Shown here piece by piece: positions 1 through 6,995 of a DNA stretch of 44,444 nt; within the stretch, counting starts at the first letter, position 1, and the number at the start of each line of letters is the position of its first letter. Made by a program: the position numbers and the translations under genes. Origin of the DNA: a bacterium (GTDB lineage: Bacteria > Sumerlaeota > Sumerlaeia > MVZB01). The DNA lies in the NCBI GenBank assembly GCA_021372575.1, contig JAJFUE010000090.1, forward strand, positions 1 to 44,444, read 5' to 3'. Below the pieces are notes generated by a model, which saw nothing but the letters and a program-made list of their open reading frames with translations, was not told the origin of the DNA and ran no database searches.

Positions 1-1
1 C

Positions 2-1252
2 GGCAAACAACTCAACCAGGCGATAGCAGTCAAACAACAAGCCCAGGCGGCGAGCAATTCTCTGTTGGGCGCCACCAACAACGGCATGATCAGCGCCGGC
101 CTTCCGGGAGGTTTTGGAACGAGCGGCTGGTATGGCTGGTACCTGGGCAGCGGGCTGAACCTCGTTTATTGGAGCCGGCTGGACGACGGGCGCTGCCTGT
201 GCGTGGAGATCGATCGCATGCGCATGCTCGCCGACCTGATCGCGCAGTTGCCCGACACGGCGCCGCAGAGCGACCGGCTCCCCAACGGGCGCATCACGCT
301 GCGCGATTCGAACAACGCGCTGCTGTATCAATGGGGCGCGTACGACTTTCGCGAGAACGAGAAGCCGCTGACGAGCCTTGCGCTGACGGCGCCGCTTCAG
401 TCGTGGCGGCTCGACTATTACGCGCCCGCGAGCTTGTATGAGGATTCCGGCTCCGGGCTGCTGTTCAGTTACTTGACGGGCCTGGGCGCGATCGCGCTGG
501 CGCTGATCGTGCTTGCGTTTTACTTCTACCGCGAAAGCACGCGGGATATGCGGCTCGCCAGCCAGCGCGTCAGTTTCGTCAACCAGGTTTCGCACGAGCT
601 CAAGACGCCGCTCACGAACGTGCGGCTTTACGCCGAGCTCTTGCAGCAGCATTTGGATGGAGAGGACGAGACGGCGCAGCGGCACCTGGGGATCGTGGTT
701 GAGGAATGCGGACGATTGTCGAGATTGATCGGCAACGTGCTGACGTTCGGCCGCAGCCAGCGCGGGACGCTCACGATCCGGCCCGCGCCGGGGCGCGTCG
801 ATGAAATCATCCAGCGCGTGCTCGACGGCTATCGGCCGACGCTCGAGCGGCGCGGGATCAAAGTCAAATACGAGGCGGGCCCCGCCGAGACCGTGATGGT
901 GGCCTCGGACGTGGTCGAGCAAATCCTGCTGAATTTGCTCAGCAATATCGAGAAATACGCGGCCGGCGGCGGGCTTGCGGAAATCACAAGCGCGCAGCAG
1001 GACGGCACGACGACGATCACGGTTGCCGACAACGGACCCGGAATTCCGGCATGCGAGCACGAGAAAATATTCAAGCCGTTCTATCGCATGAGCTCGGCGC
1101 TCAATGACGGCGCGGCCGGGACAGGGATTGGCCTCGCCATCGCGCGCGAACTGGCGCGGGGCCACGGCGGGGATTTGCGGGTTGTGGATTCGGACAAGGG
1201 GACGGCGTTTGAGGTGACGCTGGAGACGCCGGAGAGTGAACAGGGCTTATAG
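2..1252 (+). CDS. Sensor histidine kinase (5' end outside window)
   Basis: The reading frame is open to the left edge, so the true start lies upstream; a TTG at 65 is only the first internal start-like codon. Seen: a membrane segment (about 450-530, IALALIVLAFYFY), then the DHp H-box with SHELKTPL (phospho-accepting His at 593-595), followed by an ATPase domain with an N-box (LLNLLSNIEKYA), G1 (DNGPGIP), an F-box (KIFKPFYR) and G2 (GTGIGLAIARELA). These are the standard elements of a HisKA/HATPase_c membrane kinase that autophosphorylates and passes the phosphate to a partner regulator. The response regulator gene follows after 50 nt on the same strand, so they are very likely a cognate pair. 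The part before the membrane segment, presumably the sensor, has no family I recognise. A hexamer repeat array separates kinase and regulator. Confidence 0.93.
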   Translation, partial: GKQLNQAIAVKQQAQAASNSLLGATNNGMISAGLPGGFGTSGWYGWYLGSGLNLVYWSRLDDGRCLCVEIDRMRMLADLIAQLPDTAPQSDRLPNGRITLRDSNNALLYQWGAYDFRENEKPLTSLALTAPLQSWRLDYYAPASLYEDSGSGLLFSYLTGLGAIALALIVLAFYFYRESTRDMRLASQRVSFVNQVSHELKTPLTNVRLYAELLQQHLDGEDETAQRHLGIVVEECGRLSRLIGNVLTFGRSQRGTLTIRPAPGRVDEIIQRVLDGYRPTLERRGIKVKYEAGPAETVMVASDVVEQILLNLLSNIEKYAAGGGLAEITSAQQDGTTTITVADNGPGIPACEHEKIFKPFYRMSSALNDGAAGTGIGLAIARELARGHGGDLRVVDSDKGTAFEVTLETPESEQGL

Positions 1253-1255
1253 GAT

Positions 1256-1288
1256 CGATTACGATTACGATTACGAGCACGAGCACGA
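1256..1288 (+). repeat. Composite hexamer array (CGATTA)3(CGAGCA)2
   Basis: Three CGATTA units run directly into two CGAGCA units and a terminal CGA. The array fills most of the 50-nt gap between the kinase stop and the regulator ATG, so it would be inside any co-transcript of the two genes. It is one of eight related arrays in this window. Confidence 0.9.
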
Positions 1289-1302
1289 AATGGGGGAACA
1301 CC

Positions 1303-1986
1303 ATGAAGGTGCTTATCGTCGAAGACGACGAACACATTCGCAATGGGCTGGATGAAATCCTCAAGGGCGAGGGGTATGAGACGCGGTTGGCGGCGGATGG
1401 GCGCGCGGGACTTGATTTGTTTCGCACCGAGGCGCCCGATTTCGTCTGCCTCGACATCATGATGCCGGGCGTGAACGGTTACGATGTATGCAAGGAAATC
1501 CGCAAGCAATCGCCCAGCCTGCCGGTCATTTTCATCAGCGCCAAGAGCGAGGAGATCGACAAGGTCGTCGGGTTCGAGCTCGGGGCGGACGATTTCATCA
1601 CGAAGCCGTTCGGCGTGCGCGAGGTCGTGGCGCGGATCCGCGCGGTCACGCGGCGCTGCCTGGCCGCGTCGGCGTCGAGGGAAGACCATGATACGATCAT
1701 GATGGGCGACCTTGAGATTTTTCCGGCGCAGCTTCGCGCGAGGCGCGGGGAATCGAGCATCGATTTGAGTCTGCGTGACGTGAAAATTCTGAGAGCGCTG
1801 CATGAGAACCGCGGCAGGGTTCTCGACCGGCAGGCGCTGTTTGCGGCGGGATGGGGGATCAATCACCTGCCCAACAGCCGCACGCTGGACCAGCACATCA
1901 GCCAGTTGAGAAAAAGGATCGAAATCGATCCGCAGGAGCCGGAGATCATCAAGACGGTGCATGGGGTGGGATACAGGTACGAATGA
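1303..1986 (+). CDS. OmpR/PhoB-family response regulator
   Basis: A 227-residue two-domain regulator. The N-terminal receiver has the acidic pair E7/D8/D9 (IVEDDE), the phospho-acceptor Asp51 (LDIMMPG), Ser79 and the conserved Lys101 (DDFITKPF). The C-terminal part (about 130-227) is a winged-helix DNA-binding domain with LSLRDVKILRAL, SRTLDQHISQLRKRI and the closing IKTVHGVGYRYE typical of OmpR proteins. Phosphorylation by the kinase encoded just upstream should control DNA binding; target genes cannot be read from the sequence. The ATG is preceded by a GGGGGA ribosome site about 8 nt upstream. Length and domain order are normal for the family. Confidence 0.96.
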   Translation: MKVLIVEDDEHIRNGLDEILKGEGYETRLAADGRAGLDLFRTEAPDFVCLDIMMPGVNGYDVCKEIRKQSPSLPVIFISAKSEEIDKVVGFELGADDFITKPFGVREVVARIRAVTRRCLAASASREDHDTIMMGDLEIFPAQLRARRGESSIDLSLRDVKILRALHENRGRVLDRQALFAAGWGINHLPNSRTLDQHISQLRKRIEIDPQEPEIIKTVHGVGYRYE

Positions 1987-2054
1987 TGAATGATGAAAGA
2001 AGAGATATTCTTTTTCACAGAGACGCAGAGAGACAGAGAACACAGAGAGAATTC
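1987..2054. repeat. Short-period purine-rich intergenic repeats
   Basis: Directly after the regulator stop come degenerate ATGAATGATGAAAG-like heptamers, then a run of related CACAGAGA/GACGCAGAGA words. They resemble the heptamer tracts at 21806 and 28146. No coding potential is apparent. Confidence 0.5.
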
Positions 2055-2066
2055 ATTTTTGATTTG

Positions 2067-2084
2067 GAACCGCTGTCGCGGTTC
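2067..2084. repeat. Dispersed hairpin GAACCGC-TGTC-GCGGTTC
   Basis: A perfect 7-bp stem with a TGTC loop. A second copy differing only in one loop base (TGAC) lies at 23400-23417, and a left half-copy is near 35443. There is no T-run, so it is not an ordinary intrinsic terminator. Confidence 0.75.
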
Positions 2085-2177
2085 TTGAATGCAAACATTT
2101 GGTTCTGGCTATGCCAGGTTAGGATTCCCCGCCTTCGCCAAGGCTTCGGCTGGCAAGCGAGCACGAGTATGAAATAA

Positions 2178-2498
2178 TCAAATATAACGGACAAGCATCA
2201 GCCAGCCGCGTGTGTAGGGGGCCAGTTTGACCAGGCGCGGGTCGGATTCGGCCGCGGGGTTGACTTCGATAATTTCGAGAGCGCGCGGGGCGCGCAGGTC
2301 GAACGCGCGCTCGGGGGTGTGCAGGAAACCGAGGGTGTCGCCCTTGCGGATGCGCGATCCGGGCGGGGCCAGTTCGATGCCGACGGGCTCGCCGCCGAGC
2401 GTTTCGAGAAATGACTCGCTCAGGCCGAGGCGAACGTCGCCGGCGGCGTCTTCGGCCCAGAACGGATAAAGCTCGGGGGTTTCCAGCGGCGGATTCAT
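2178..2498 (-). CDS. GcvH-like lipoyl-domain protein lacking the lipoyl lysine
   Basis: 106 residues that align by eye over most of glycine-cleavage H protein: VRLGLSESFLETLGG corresponds to the start of the H-protein core, GSRIRKGDTLGF to the GDxV..GD.fG turn, IIEVNPAAESDPRLV to VxEVNxxLxxxPxLV, and YTRGWLMLV to the terminal GWL motif. In true GcvH a lysine in the ESVKAASD-type turn carries lipoate; here the turn reads HTPERAFDL, with Glu (codon GAG) at that place and no Lys nearby. It therefore cannot be lipoylated in the normal way and is probably a structural or regulatory relative (inference). The ATG overlaps the stop of the upstream rhomboid gene as ATGA, which suggests translational coupling and a shared role. 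No other gcv gene is near. Confidence 0.7.
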   Translation of the reverse strand: MNPPLETPELYPFWAEDAAGDVRLGLSESFLETLGGEPVGIELAPPGSRIRKGDTLGFLHTPERAFDLRAPRALEIIEVNPAAESDPRLVKLAPYTRGWLMLVRYI

Positions 2499-3178
2499 TC
2501 GCGCCAACGCCACGTGCGCAGGTCGGGGTCCCGGTGGCGAATGGTCAGGATCAGGTAGCCGACGGCGAGGCCGGCCAGGTGCGTGACGTGCGAGACGTGA
2601 TCGCCCGTTCGCATGTAAAGGACGTCCATCGCGATGAGCAGGGCCATGAGGTACTTGGTCTTCATAGGCAGGATGCCCCAAATGAGGACCGGGGCCTCGG
2701 GATAATAGCACGCGAACGCGAAGAAAATGGCGTTGAGCGCGCCGGAAGCGCCGATGACCGGCGAATACGGATTGCCGAACATCGTCGTGTGCGCGAAATA
2801 GCCGCCGAGCGTAAACAGCCCGTTGATCAGGCCCGCGCCCATCGCCGTGCCGAGGTAGAACATCCAGAAATACCGGGTCCCCCAGCGGTTCTCCAGCGGC
2901 GGCCCGAAGAACCACAGCGTGACCATGTTGAAGAGAATATGAAGTCCATCGACGTGGACGAATGCATAGGTCAGAATCGTCCACAAAAACGGCGGCATAT
3001 AACGGAGGAGTGCCGGAGTCTGGCCGAAATATATAGTGAACAGCCCGGCAAAGCCGGGCTTGAACGAATCGAGGATGTTGATCGCGAGGAAGACGAAGAC
3101 GTTGATGAGCAGGATCGTCTTGACGGCCGGCGAGAGGTATTCGTCCAGTTTGCGGTTCAGGTCGCTGAGGAAATCCAC
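2495..3178 (-). CDS. Rhomboid-family intramembrane serine protease
   Basis: A 227-residue multi-spanning membrane protein. Seen: HILFNM (His80/Asn84, the oxyanion-stabilising pair of rhomboids), the catalytic serine motif GASG (Ser145) in a membrane helix, and the catalytic His200 in VTHLAGLAVGYL with the Gly spacing of the last helix. About six hydrophobic segments run from residue 20 to 213. The short hydrophilic C-terminus (HRDPDLRTWRWRE) ends in a stop that overlaps the next gene's ATG. Rhomboids cleave membrane-anchored substrates within the bilayer; no substrate is evident here. The upstream 530 nt is non-coding, so this is likely the first gene of a two-gene unit. Confidence 0.92.
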   Translation of the reverse strand: MDFLSDLNRKLDEYLSPAVKTILLINVFVFLAINILDSFKPGFAGLFTIYFGQTPALLRYMPPFLWTILTYAFVHVDGLHILFNMVTLWFFGPPLENRWGTRYFWMFYLGTAMGAGLINGLFTLGGYFAHTTMFGNPYSPVIGASGALNAIFFAFACYYPEAPVLIWGILPMKTKYLMALLIAMDVLYMRTGDHVSHVTHLAGLAVGYLILTIRHRDPDLRTWRWRE

Positions 3179-3320
3179 GTGCCGGTCTGCCTTCGCTGGA
3201 ACTGATCGGCCGGATCGTCCGGGCCCGATATATCTCTCGAAACCAGCTTAAGGAATCGCGCCGGTGAAAGCAAATAAATGGTATGCATTACAGAGGATGA
3301 GAATCGCGTCTCATTGGCAT

Positions 3321-3375
3321 CCAAGCCCCGGCAGGTGCGATACAACTTAACCCGGCGCGTCAGTGCCGGGACAGT
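3321..3375 (+). repeat. CCGGCAGGGGCG-family repeat, monomer
   Basis: Closely similar over about 55 bp to the minus strand of 35451-35505. Both copies carry a 5-bp stem with a 10-nt loop (CCCGG/CCGGG here, CCCAG/CTGGG there); the paired substitution keeps the stem, which suggests the structure is maintained. Confidence 0.75.
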
Positions 3376-3462
3376 TCCGATTCGCTCCACCCTGAACTAC
3401 TATCCGCCGGAATCTTGTTTTTCGTGGCCTCTCGTGTCTTCTTTCGTACTACTATCCGTCAG

Positions 3463-3488
3463 AATCTTGTTTTCCTGACAAGATTTTT
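3463..3488 (+). terminator. Terminator-like hairpin with T-run
   Basis: AATCTTGT and ACAAGATT form a perfect 8-bp stem with a 7-nt loop, followed by TTT. No plus-strand gene ends close upstream, so its client is unclear; it may be part of a repeat. Confidence 0.4.
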
Positions 3489-3553
3489 GAACAGGAGGCA
3501 ACGGAGGTAACAGAGATTTCAGCCACAAGAAATTTCTCCGTTTCCTCCTGTTC
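3489..3553. repeat. Long imperfect palindrome (17/18 bp arms)
   Basis: GAACAGGAGGCAACGGAG at 3489-3506 matches the reverse complement of 3536-3553 at 17 of 18 positions. The spacer adds a second stem (AGAGATTTC with GAAATTTCT, 8/9), so a stem of nearly 30 bp could form. It may be a MITE remnant or a structured RNA. Confidence 0.6.
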
Positions 3554-3710
3554 AATTCTTCTGTTCAGAAATATTCTCTGCTTCTCTGCCCAACTCTGCA
3601 TCTCTGCGACAAAAATCTTTTTCGTGTTTTTTCATGCTCTTCTTTCGTGTGTTCGGGTTTGCATTTTTTTGGTTGCGGCTCCGCAGCGCCAAGAATTGCG
3701 TGACCTGCAT

Positions 3711-4835
3711 TTACTTCGCGGGCACGAGTTCGATGAGCGTCATTTCGGGCGGGCAGTTGACGCGGATGATCGGGATGCCGGCCATGTGTTCGCCGCCGAT
3801 GCCCGCCGAGACGTTCAGCCGCGTTTTGCCGACCTTGTGCAGGCCGCGCGCGAGTTCGCGCGGGACGTTGCTTTGGGTGACCGGCGGGCCGAAGAAGGGG
3901 ATGCGGATCTGGCCGCCGTGCGTGTGGCCGGCGAGGCAGAGGTCGATCGGCATTTCCGATGCCGTCAGGATGTAATTGGGCGAGTGGCCGAGTAGGATCG
4001 TGAAATCGGCGGGCGGCGCTTTTGCGAACCAGCCGTTCACTTCGGGGTGAAAATCGCCCGCGCTGTGCGACTGGCCGACGCCGAGGCCGAACACGTTCAG
4101 GCGGCCGTCGCCGGTGTCGATCTGGATCGCGGCGTTGACGAGTGTGAGCATCCCACCGATCCCGGTCGAGAGCCCAAACGGCGGGTTGGGCAGATCGACG
4201 TCGCCGCCTACGGCAACGATCCCGAGTCGCGGCGTGAGCGAGCGCAGAAGCTTGTCCATTTTCGGGCGCTCGGTCTGCATCGTCGCCGGCTTGAGCGGCT
4301 GGAGCAGGTCGCCTGTGAAAATGACGAGGTCCGGATTGAGTCCGCGCATGATTTCGAATGCGCGCTCCTCGCGCCGGCCGACGTAATCGGACTGGATGTC
4401 AGTGATATGAAGAACGCGCAGCGGCGCCGTCAGCTTGGGCGTCGAGATCGTCACGCGGCGGACCTGGAGCAGGTTCGGCTCGATGTCGGTGGCCCACACG
4501 CGCGCGCCGTAAAACAAAAGCGCCGTCACGATCGCGATCGTTGACCACAGCCTGAGCTTCGGAGGCGGAAGCTGCGTGTTGCGCCGCCATGCGCAAAAGA
4601 AACCGACCATCCCACAAAAAGCCAGGTAAGCGGGCATCGCCAGCGTGTTGAAGCCGTAATTGAGCCGGATGAACTGGAACAGCCACCATGGGTACATCTG
4701 AACGAAATAGAGGAGCACGGAGTTGTAGGCGATGAACAGGAACGGCGCGAGGACGAACAGGGCGGCGACCATCCCCGGCCGGGCCGCCGCCGGCGCAGTT
4801 TTTTCCTTCGGTTCGGTTTGTGTCGCCACGCCCAT
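3711..4835 (-). CDS. Membrane-anchored metallophosphoesterase with variant metal site
   Basis: 374 residues. Three hydrophobic segments (about 22-44, 50-82, 97-115) precede a calcineurin-like phosphoesterase domain from about residue 139, an arrangement like that of YkuE/YaeI-type proteins. Motifs in order: LHITDIQSD, FTGDLLQP, VAVGGDVDLP, LLGHSPN and the canonical AGHTHGGQIRIPFFG. The last two match the family well. The first three differ from the usual DxH, GDxxD and GNH(D/E) blocks: Gln148 replaces the first His, and GGDVD replaces GNHD. Activity may be altered, or this may be a recognised divergent subfamily; I cannot tell. Family members hydrolyse phosphate esters such as lipid-linked diphosphates. 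The start is placed at the ATG of MGVATQ because residues upstream look like intergenic translation; a weak GGAACC precedes it. Confidence 0.82.
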   Translation of the reverse strand: MGVATQTEPKEKTAPAAARPGMVAALFVLAPFLFIAYNSVLLYFVQMYPWWLFQFIRLNYGFNTLAMPAYLAFCGMVGFFCAWRRNTQLPPPKLRLWSTIAIVTALLFYGARVWATDIEPNLLQVRRVTISTPKLTAPLRVLHITDIQSDYVGRREERAFEIMRGLNPDLVIFTGDLLQPLKPATMQTERPKMDKLLRSLTPRLGIVAVGGDVDLPNPPFGLSTGIGGMLTLVNAAIQIDTGDGRLNVFGLGVGQSHSAGDFHPEVNGWFAKAPPADFTILLGHSPNYILTASEMPIDLCLAGHTHGGQIRIPFFGPPVTQSNVPRELARGLHKVGKTRLNVSAGIGGEHMAGIPIIRVNCPPEMTLIELVPAK

Positions 4836-5107
4836 ATTGGTTCCATCATTCAGCCATGGCCGCCGTCGTGTCAAGCCGGCGGCATTTTCGGCCTCGTGAT
4901 CATAAAGAGTGCCGGAGCCCCTGAAAAGTTTGTTTCGCCCTTTTTTCGCGCCCGCGCCACGGCAATATTTTTTTTGCGGGGCCTTCATTTTTTTCTCAAG
5001 TCGGGTGCAGGGGCGGCCGATACGCTGGATACGGGGAAGTGTTTCCTCGTGAATCAGTTACATTGTGACGGCGCAGGACGCAGGCCGCCAAACCGGGGGG
5101 CGTGGCC

Positions 5108-5323
5108 ATGATTCCTGCCATCCAGTCTGTCGTCACGGGGTTCGGCTCGCCGGGCAATCGCTCGGGCGATCCCGGCGAAATCGAATCCCGCCGCGAGCAA
5201 TCCGACCCCGACGCGCACTCCGAAAACAGCCCGCCAGAGTCCCGCCGAGCCGCCGCTGCCCCCCCGGTACGCCTTCAATCGACCGACCCGATGGTCGGCA
5301 CGCTGCTGGACGTCGTTGCATGA
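5108..5323 (+). CDS. Possible small hypothetical protein
   Basis: 71 residues starting MIPAIQSVVTGFGSPG and ending VGTLLDVVA, with a polar, Ser/Pro/Arg-rich middle. A GGGGGG tract lies about 7 nt before the ATG, and roughly three quarters of codons end in G or C, as in the neighbouring genes. No family recognised. Other frames here are also open on both strands, so coding status is uncertain. The stop lies just upstream of the tRNA promoter. Confidence 0.35.
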   Translation: MIPAIQSVVTGFGSPGNRSGDPGEIESRREQSDPDAHSENSPPESRRAAAAPPVRLQSTDPMVGTLLDVVA

Positions 5324-5333
5324 TATAATTCGT

Positions 5334-5364
5334 TTGCAATCCGGCGGGGAAAATGGTTTATAGT
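5334..5364 (+). promoter_or_regulatory. Candidate sigma70-type promoter of tRNA-Pro
   Basis: TTGCAA at 5334-5339 with either TTTATA (17-nt spacer) or TATAGT (19-nt spacer) ending at 5364, about 28 nt before the tRNA. A perfect TATAAT also lies at 5324-5329 but lacks a good -35 box. Confidence 0.4.
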
Positions 5365-5392
5365 ATGGGTTCGCAGGGCCCGGAAGGGCTGT

Positions 5393-5468
5393 CGGGGTGT
5401 AGCGCAGCTGGTAGCGCGCACGGTTCGGGACCGTGAGGTCGCTGGTTCGACTCCAGTCACCCCGACCA
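5393..5468 (+). tRNA. tRNA-Pro, anticodon CGG
   Basis: The acceptor stem CGGGGTG/CACCCCG is perfect. The anticodon arm CACGG-TTCGGGA-CCGTG gives anticodon CGG (reads CCG proline codons), and the T arm CTGG-TTCGACT-CCAG is intact. The discriminator A and an encoded CCA end at 5468. The terminal 23 nt plus two following bases are repeated at 6965-6989, so the 3' end was probably rebuilt by an integrated element that used it as attachment site. Confidence 0.97.
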
Positions 5469-5470
5469 TT
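5446..5470 (+). repeat. Putative attL: 3' end of tRNA-Pro
   Basis: A 25-bp direct repeat, identical to 6965-6989, covering the T loop to the CCA end plus TT. The flanking bases differ on both sides (G/A before, G/T after), so 25 bp is the exact core. Confidence 0.75.
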
Positions 5471-5554
5471 GATTTTAATAGGCTTACGCGAGTATTTGGC
5501 AAGGATTTATCAGGAACTGTTAGGAAAAATATAAAATTCCTGAATAGAATTGCT

Positions 5555-5593
5555 AAAACGGGGAAGCGCCTTCCAGCCTCCCCGTTTTGCTTT
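5555..5593 (+). terminator. Intrinsic terminator after tRNA-Pro (element-borne)
   Basis: AAAACGGGGA and TCCCCGTTTT form a 10-bp stem, followed by GCTTT. Both strands have T-rich tails, so it could end the tRNA transcript on the plus strand and the HNH-like gene on the minus strand. Confidence 0.65.
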
Positions 5594-5678
5594 GCTCAAT
5601 TGCATGTTTTAGCGTTCCGCGTCGATTCACCTTCGGAGTTTCTCCACCTAAAATGACGCAGTCATAACTCAGTGCGGC

Positions 5679-6800
5679 TTAACGTGAACGTCTTTCGATT
5701 TCCGTTATTTTTGAAGTTGAATGTTTTCGTATGACTGTTTTGCCAAAAGAAACTTTGTCTCCCTTCCGAATAATTGGGGTGATTAAAATGAAACCATCAC
5801 CCAGATATGATCTTGAATCTAATGCGATACATTCAATCTTTTGATCGGGAGACATTCTTTCCAAGACAATGAACGCAAAATCTGGTTCTTTTTCATTTAA
5901 ATTCACATTAAACCTCTCAATGAAATCTTTTTCATTCAACCCTGCGTCATTGGGGAACATGGTTAACCTGTTCGTCTGGATATCAAACATGAATCCCATA
6001 GAAGTCAAATGGCCTTTATCGGTTATGATGGCTTTCGCAGTTTTCAAAGCATCTTTGGCATATGCGGCCATTACTTCCTTAAGTTTCAGGCGTTCCTTGT
6101 ATTGCTGGTAAAAGCTTTCATCGAAGACAAGAATCTTTAGATTTTCAAAAAATACAAGCCGAATTACCGTATACCCGTTTTCATGAATTATCTGGTACCT
6201 GAATACTTTTGGGTTTTCTCCTTTATCGTTCAAGTCATTAAAATGTAAGTCACCGATCATGTGAATCAATTTGGTGTTTTCGTCATCTTCAGAATTTGCC
6301 TGCCAGTCTTTATGCAAAAAATTCGGATATACATATAACTTGCCAGCCAATTTCTCGGTAAATCCAGATTCAAAGTAAAACAATCCTCTGCAAATCTTTT
6401 CGATTTCTTCTTTAAATCTGCCGAAATCAGCACGACCTATTCCTTTGAATTCGAATAATCCACTTTCCCTTCGACGAAGCATCAGTCTGGTTTCCCTTAT
6501 TAAGGAACCAATTAAGTAAGGTTTTCGGGCATCTATCCTTAAGATTTTTGTTTCACGCTGATGTTCAGCGACTTCATTTGCTGAATCCGCCAAGTTCATC
6601 AATATCATACAAAATTCATCATCTTTGGATTTTTTTAGATTATGATCCTCGCAAGAAGGAATCTTTATTAGATTCTTCTTGAAATCGATGCCGTCAGTAT
6701 CTTTTTGTTCAGGAAATATGCAATCGGGTGGGACATGCTCTGAACGCTTTGATACCGGGATGTCGCACATATAGCAGGTGTAAATTTGAGGTTCGGTCAT
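5679..6800 (-). CDS. HNH-like zinc-finger protein, island cargo
   Basis: 373 residues. The N-terminus has a zinc-finger/HNH-like core: Cys9-x2-Cys12 (CYMC), Glu21-His22-Val-Pro-Pro (EHVPP), then IPSCEDHNLKKSKDDE with Cys50, His53, Asn54 and acidic residues at 60-62. This matches the C..C / EH.P / C..CN..KS..DE layout of HNH-type nucleases, with His replacing the usual fourth Cys. The remaining 310 residues have no motif I know; they are charged and soluble, with no signal peptide or membrane segment. The gene is AT-rich, with AAA/GAA/ATT codons unlike its neighbours, which points to transfer. GAAGG lies upstream of the ATG. A DNA-cleaving, possibly defensive role is inference from the HNH-like core and the island setting. 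Confidence 0.8.
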   Translation of the reverse strand: MTEPQIYTCYMCDIPVSKRSEHVPPDCIFPEQKDTDGIDFKKNLIKIPSCEDHNLKKSKDDEFCMILMNLADSANEVAEHQRETKILRIDARKPYLIGSLIRETRLMLRRRESGLFEFKGIGRADFGRFKEEIEKICRGLFYFESGFTEKLAGKLYVYPNFLHKDWQANSEDDENTKLIHMIGDLHFNDLNDKGENPKVFRYQIIHENGYTVIRLVFFENLKILVFDESFYQQYKERLKLKEVMAAYAKDALKTAKAIITDKGHLTSMGFMFDIQTNRLTMFPNDAGLNEKDFIERFNVNLNEKEPDFAFIVLERMSPDQKIECIALDSRSYLGDGFILITPIIRKGDKVSFGKTVIRKHSTSKITEIERRSR

Positions 6801-6840
6801 AGAATTGATCCTTCACGTTCAGATTTCAGACGGCCATTAA

Positions 6841-6870
6841 GGTCGCTAGTATGTTACCAGTCACCCCATT
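6841..6870 (+). repeat. Degenerate third copy of the tRNA-Pro 3' end
   Basis: GGTCGCT..GT..G...CCAGTCACCCC..ATT matches the tRNA-Pro 3' region at about 20 of 26 aligned positions, then lacks GACC. It lies just upstream of the HNH-like gene and suggests an older or decayed attachment site. Confidence 0.5.
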
Positions 6871-6964
6871 CTTCAAGGAAAACTGTCAGGAAAATGTCAG
6901 TGGAAATAAAAGTACCATTTACAAAAACCACATAAACATTGGCTGAAAATGAAAGTCTGACAGA

Positions 6965-6989
6965 TTCGACTCCAGTCACCCCGACCATT
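6965..6989 (+). repeat. Putative attR: displaced tRNA-Pro 3' end
   Basis: Identical 25-bp copy of 5446-5470, followed after 6 nt by a strong terminator. Confidence 0.75.
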
Positions 6990-6995
6990 TGGTTT

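Larger units (their letters stand above)
3179..3710. other. Intergenic region with three repeat structures
   Basis: No credible gene. It holds a copy of the CCAAGCCCCGGCAGG-type repeat (3321-3375), two imperfect copies of a CTACTATCCG..AATCTTGTTTT word (about 3400 and 3449), a terminator-like hairpin (3463-3488) and a long stem (3489-3553), then pyrimidine-rich CTCTGC repeats up to about 3610. Confidence 0.7.
4836..5392. other. Region upstream of tRNA-Pro, one possible small gene
   Basis: Contains homopolymer-rich stretches (4940-4995), a possible 71-codon gene (5108-5323) and the tRNA promoter candidates. Nothing else is recognisable. Confidence 0.5.
5446..6989. mobile_element. Single-gene genomic island in tRNA-Pro
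   Basis: The segment is bounded by 25-bp direct repeats of the tRNA 3' end. Its interior is visibly AT-rich against the GC-rich flanks and contains one gene, an HNH-like protein. A third, degenerate copy of the tRNA end lies at 6841-6870, as if two insertions happened in tandem. The strong hairpin terminator at 6996-7026 directly after the distal repeat looks like the original terminator of the tRNA, displaced by the insertion. No integrase gene is present, so it must have moved in trans or lost its integrase. AACTGTYAGGAAAA occurs just inside both ends (5515-5528 and 6881-6894) and may be a recombinase arm site. Confidence 0.65.

Noticed and set aside
1081-2043. 320-codon minus-strand frame opposite the response regulator
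   Set aside because: Shadow of the regulator; the plus-strand protein has full OmpR motifs.
5275-5502. 75-codon minus-strand frame over the tRNA (GVTGVEPATSRSRTVRATSC)
   Set aside because: It is the antisense translation of tRNA-Pro, a well-known spurious gene call.
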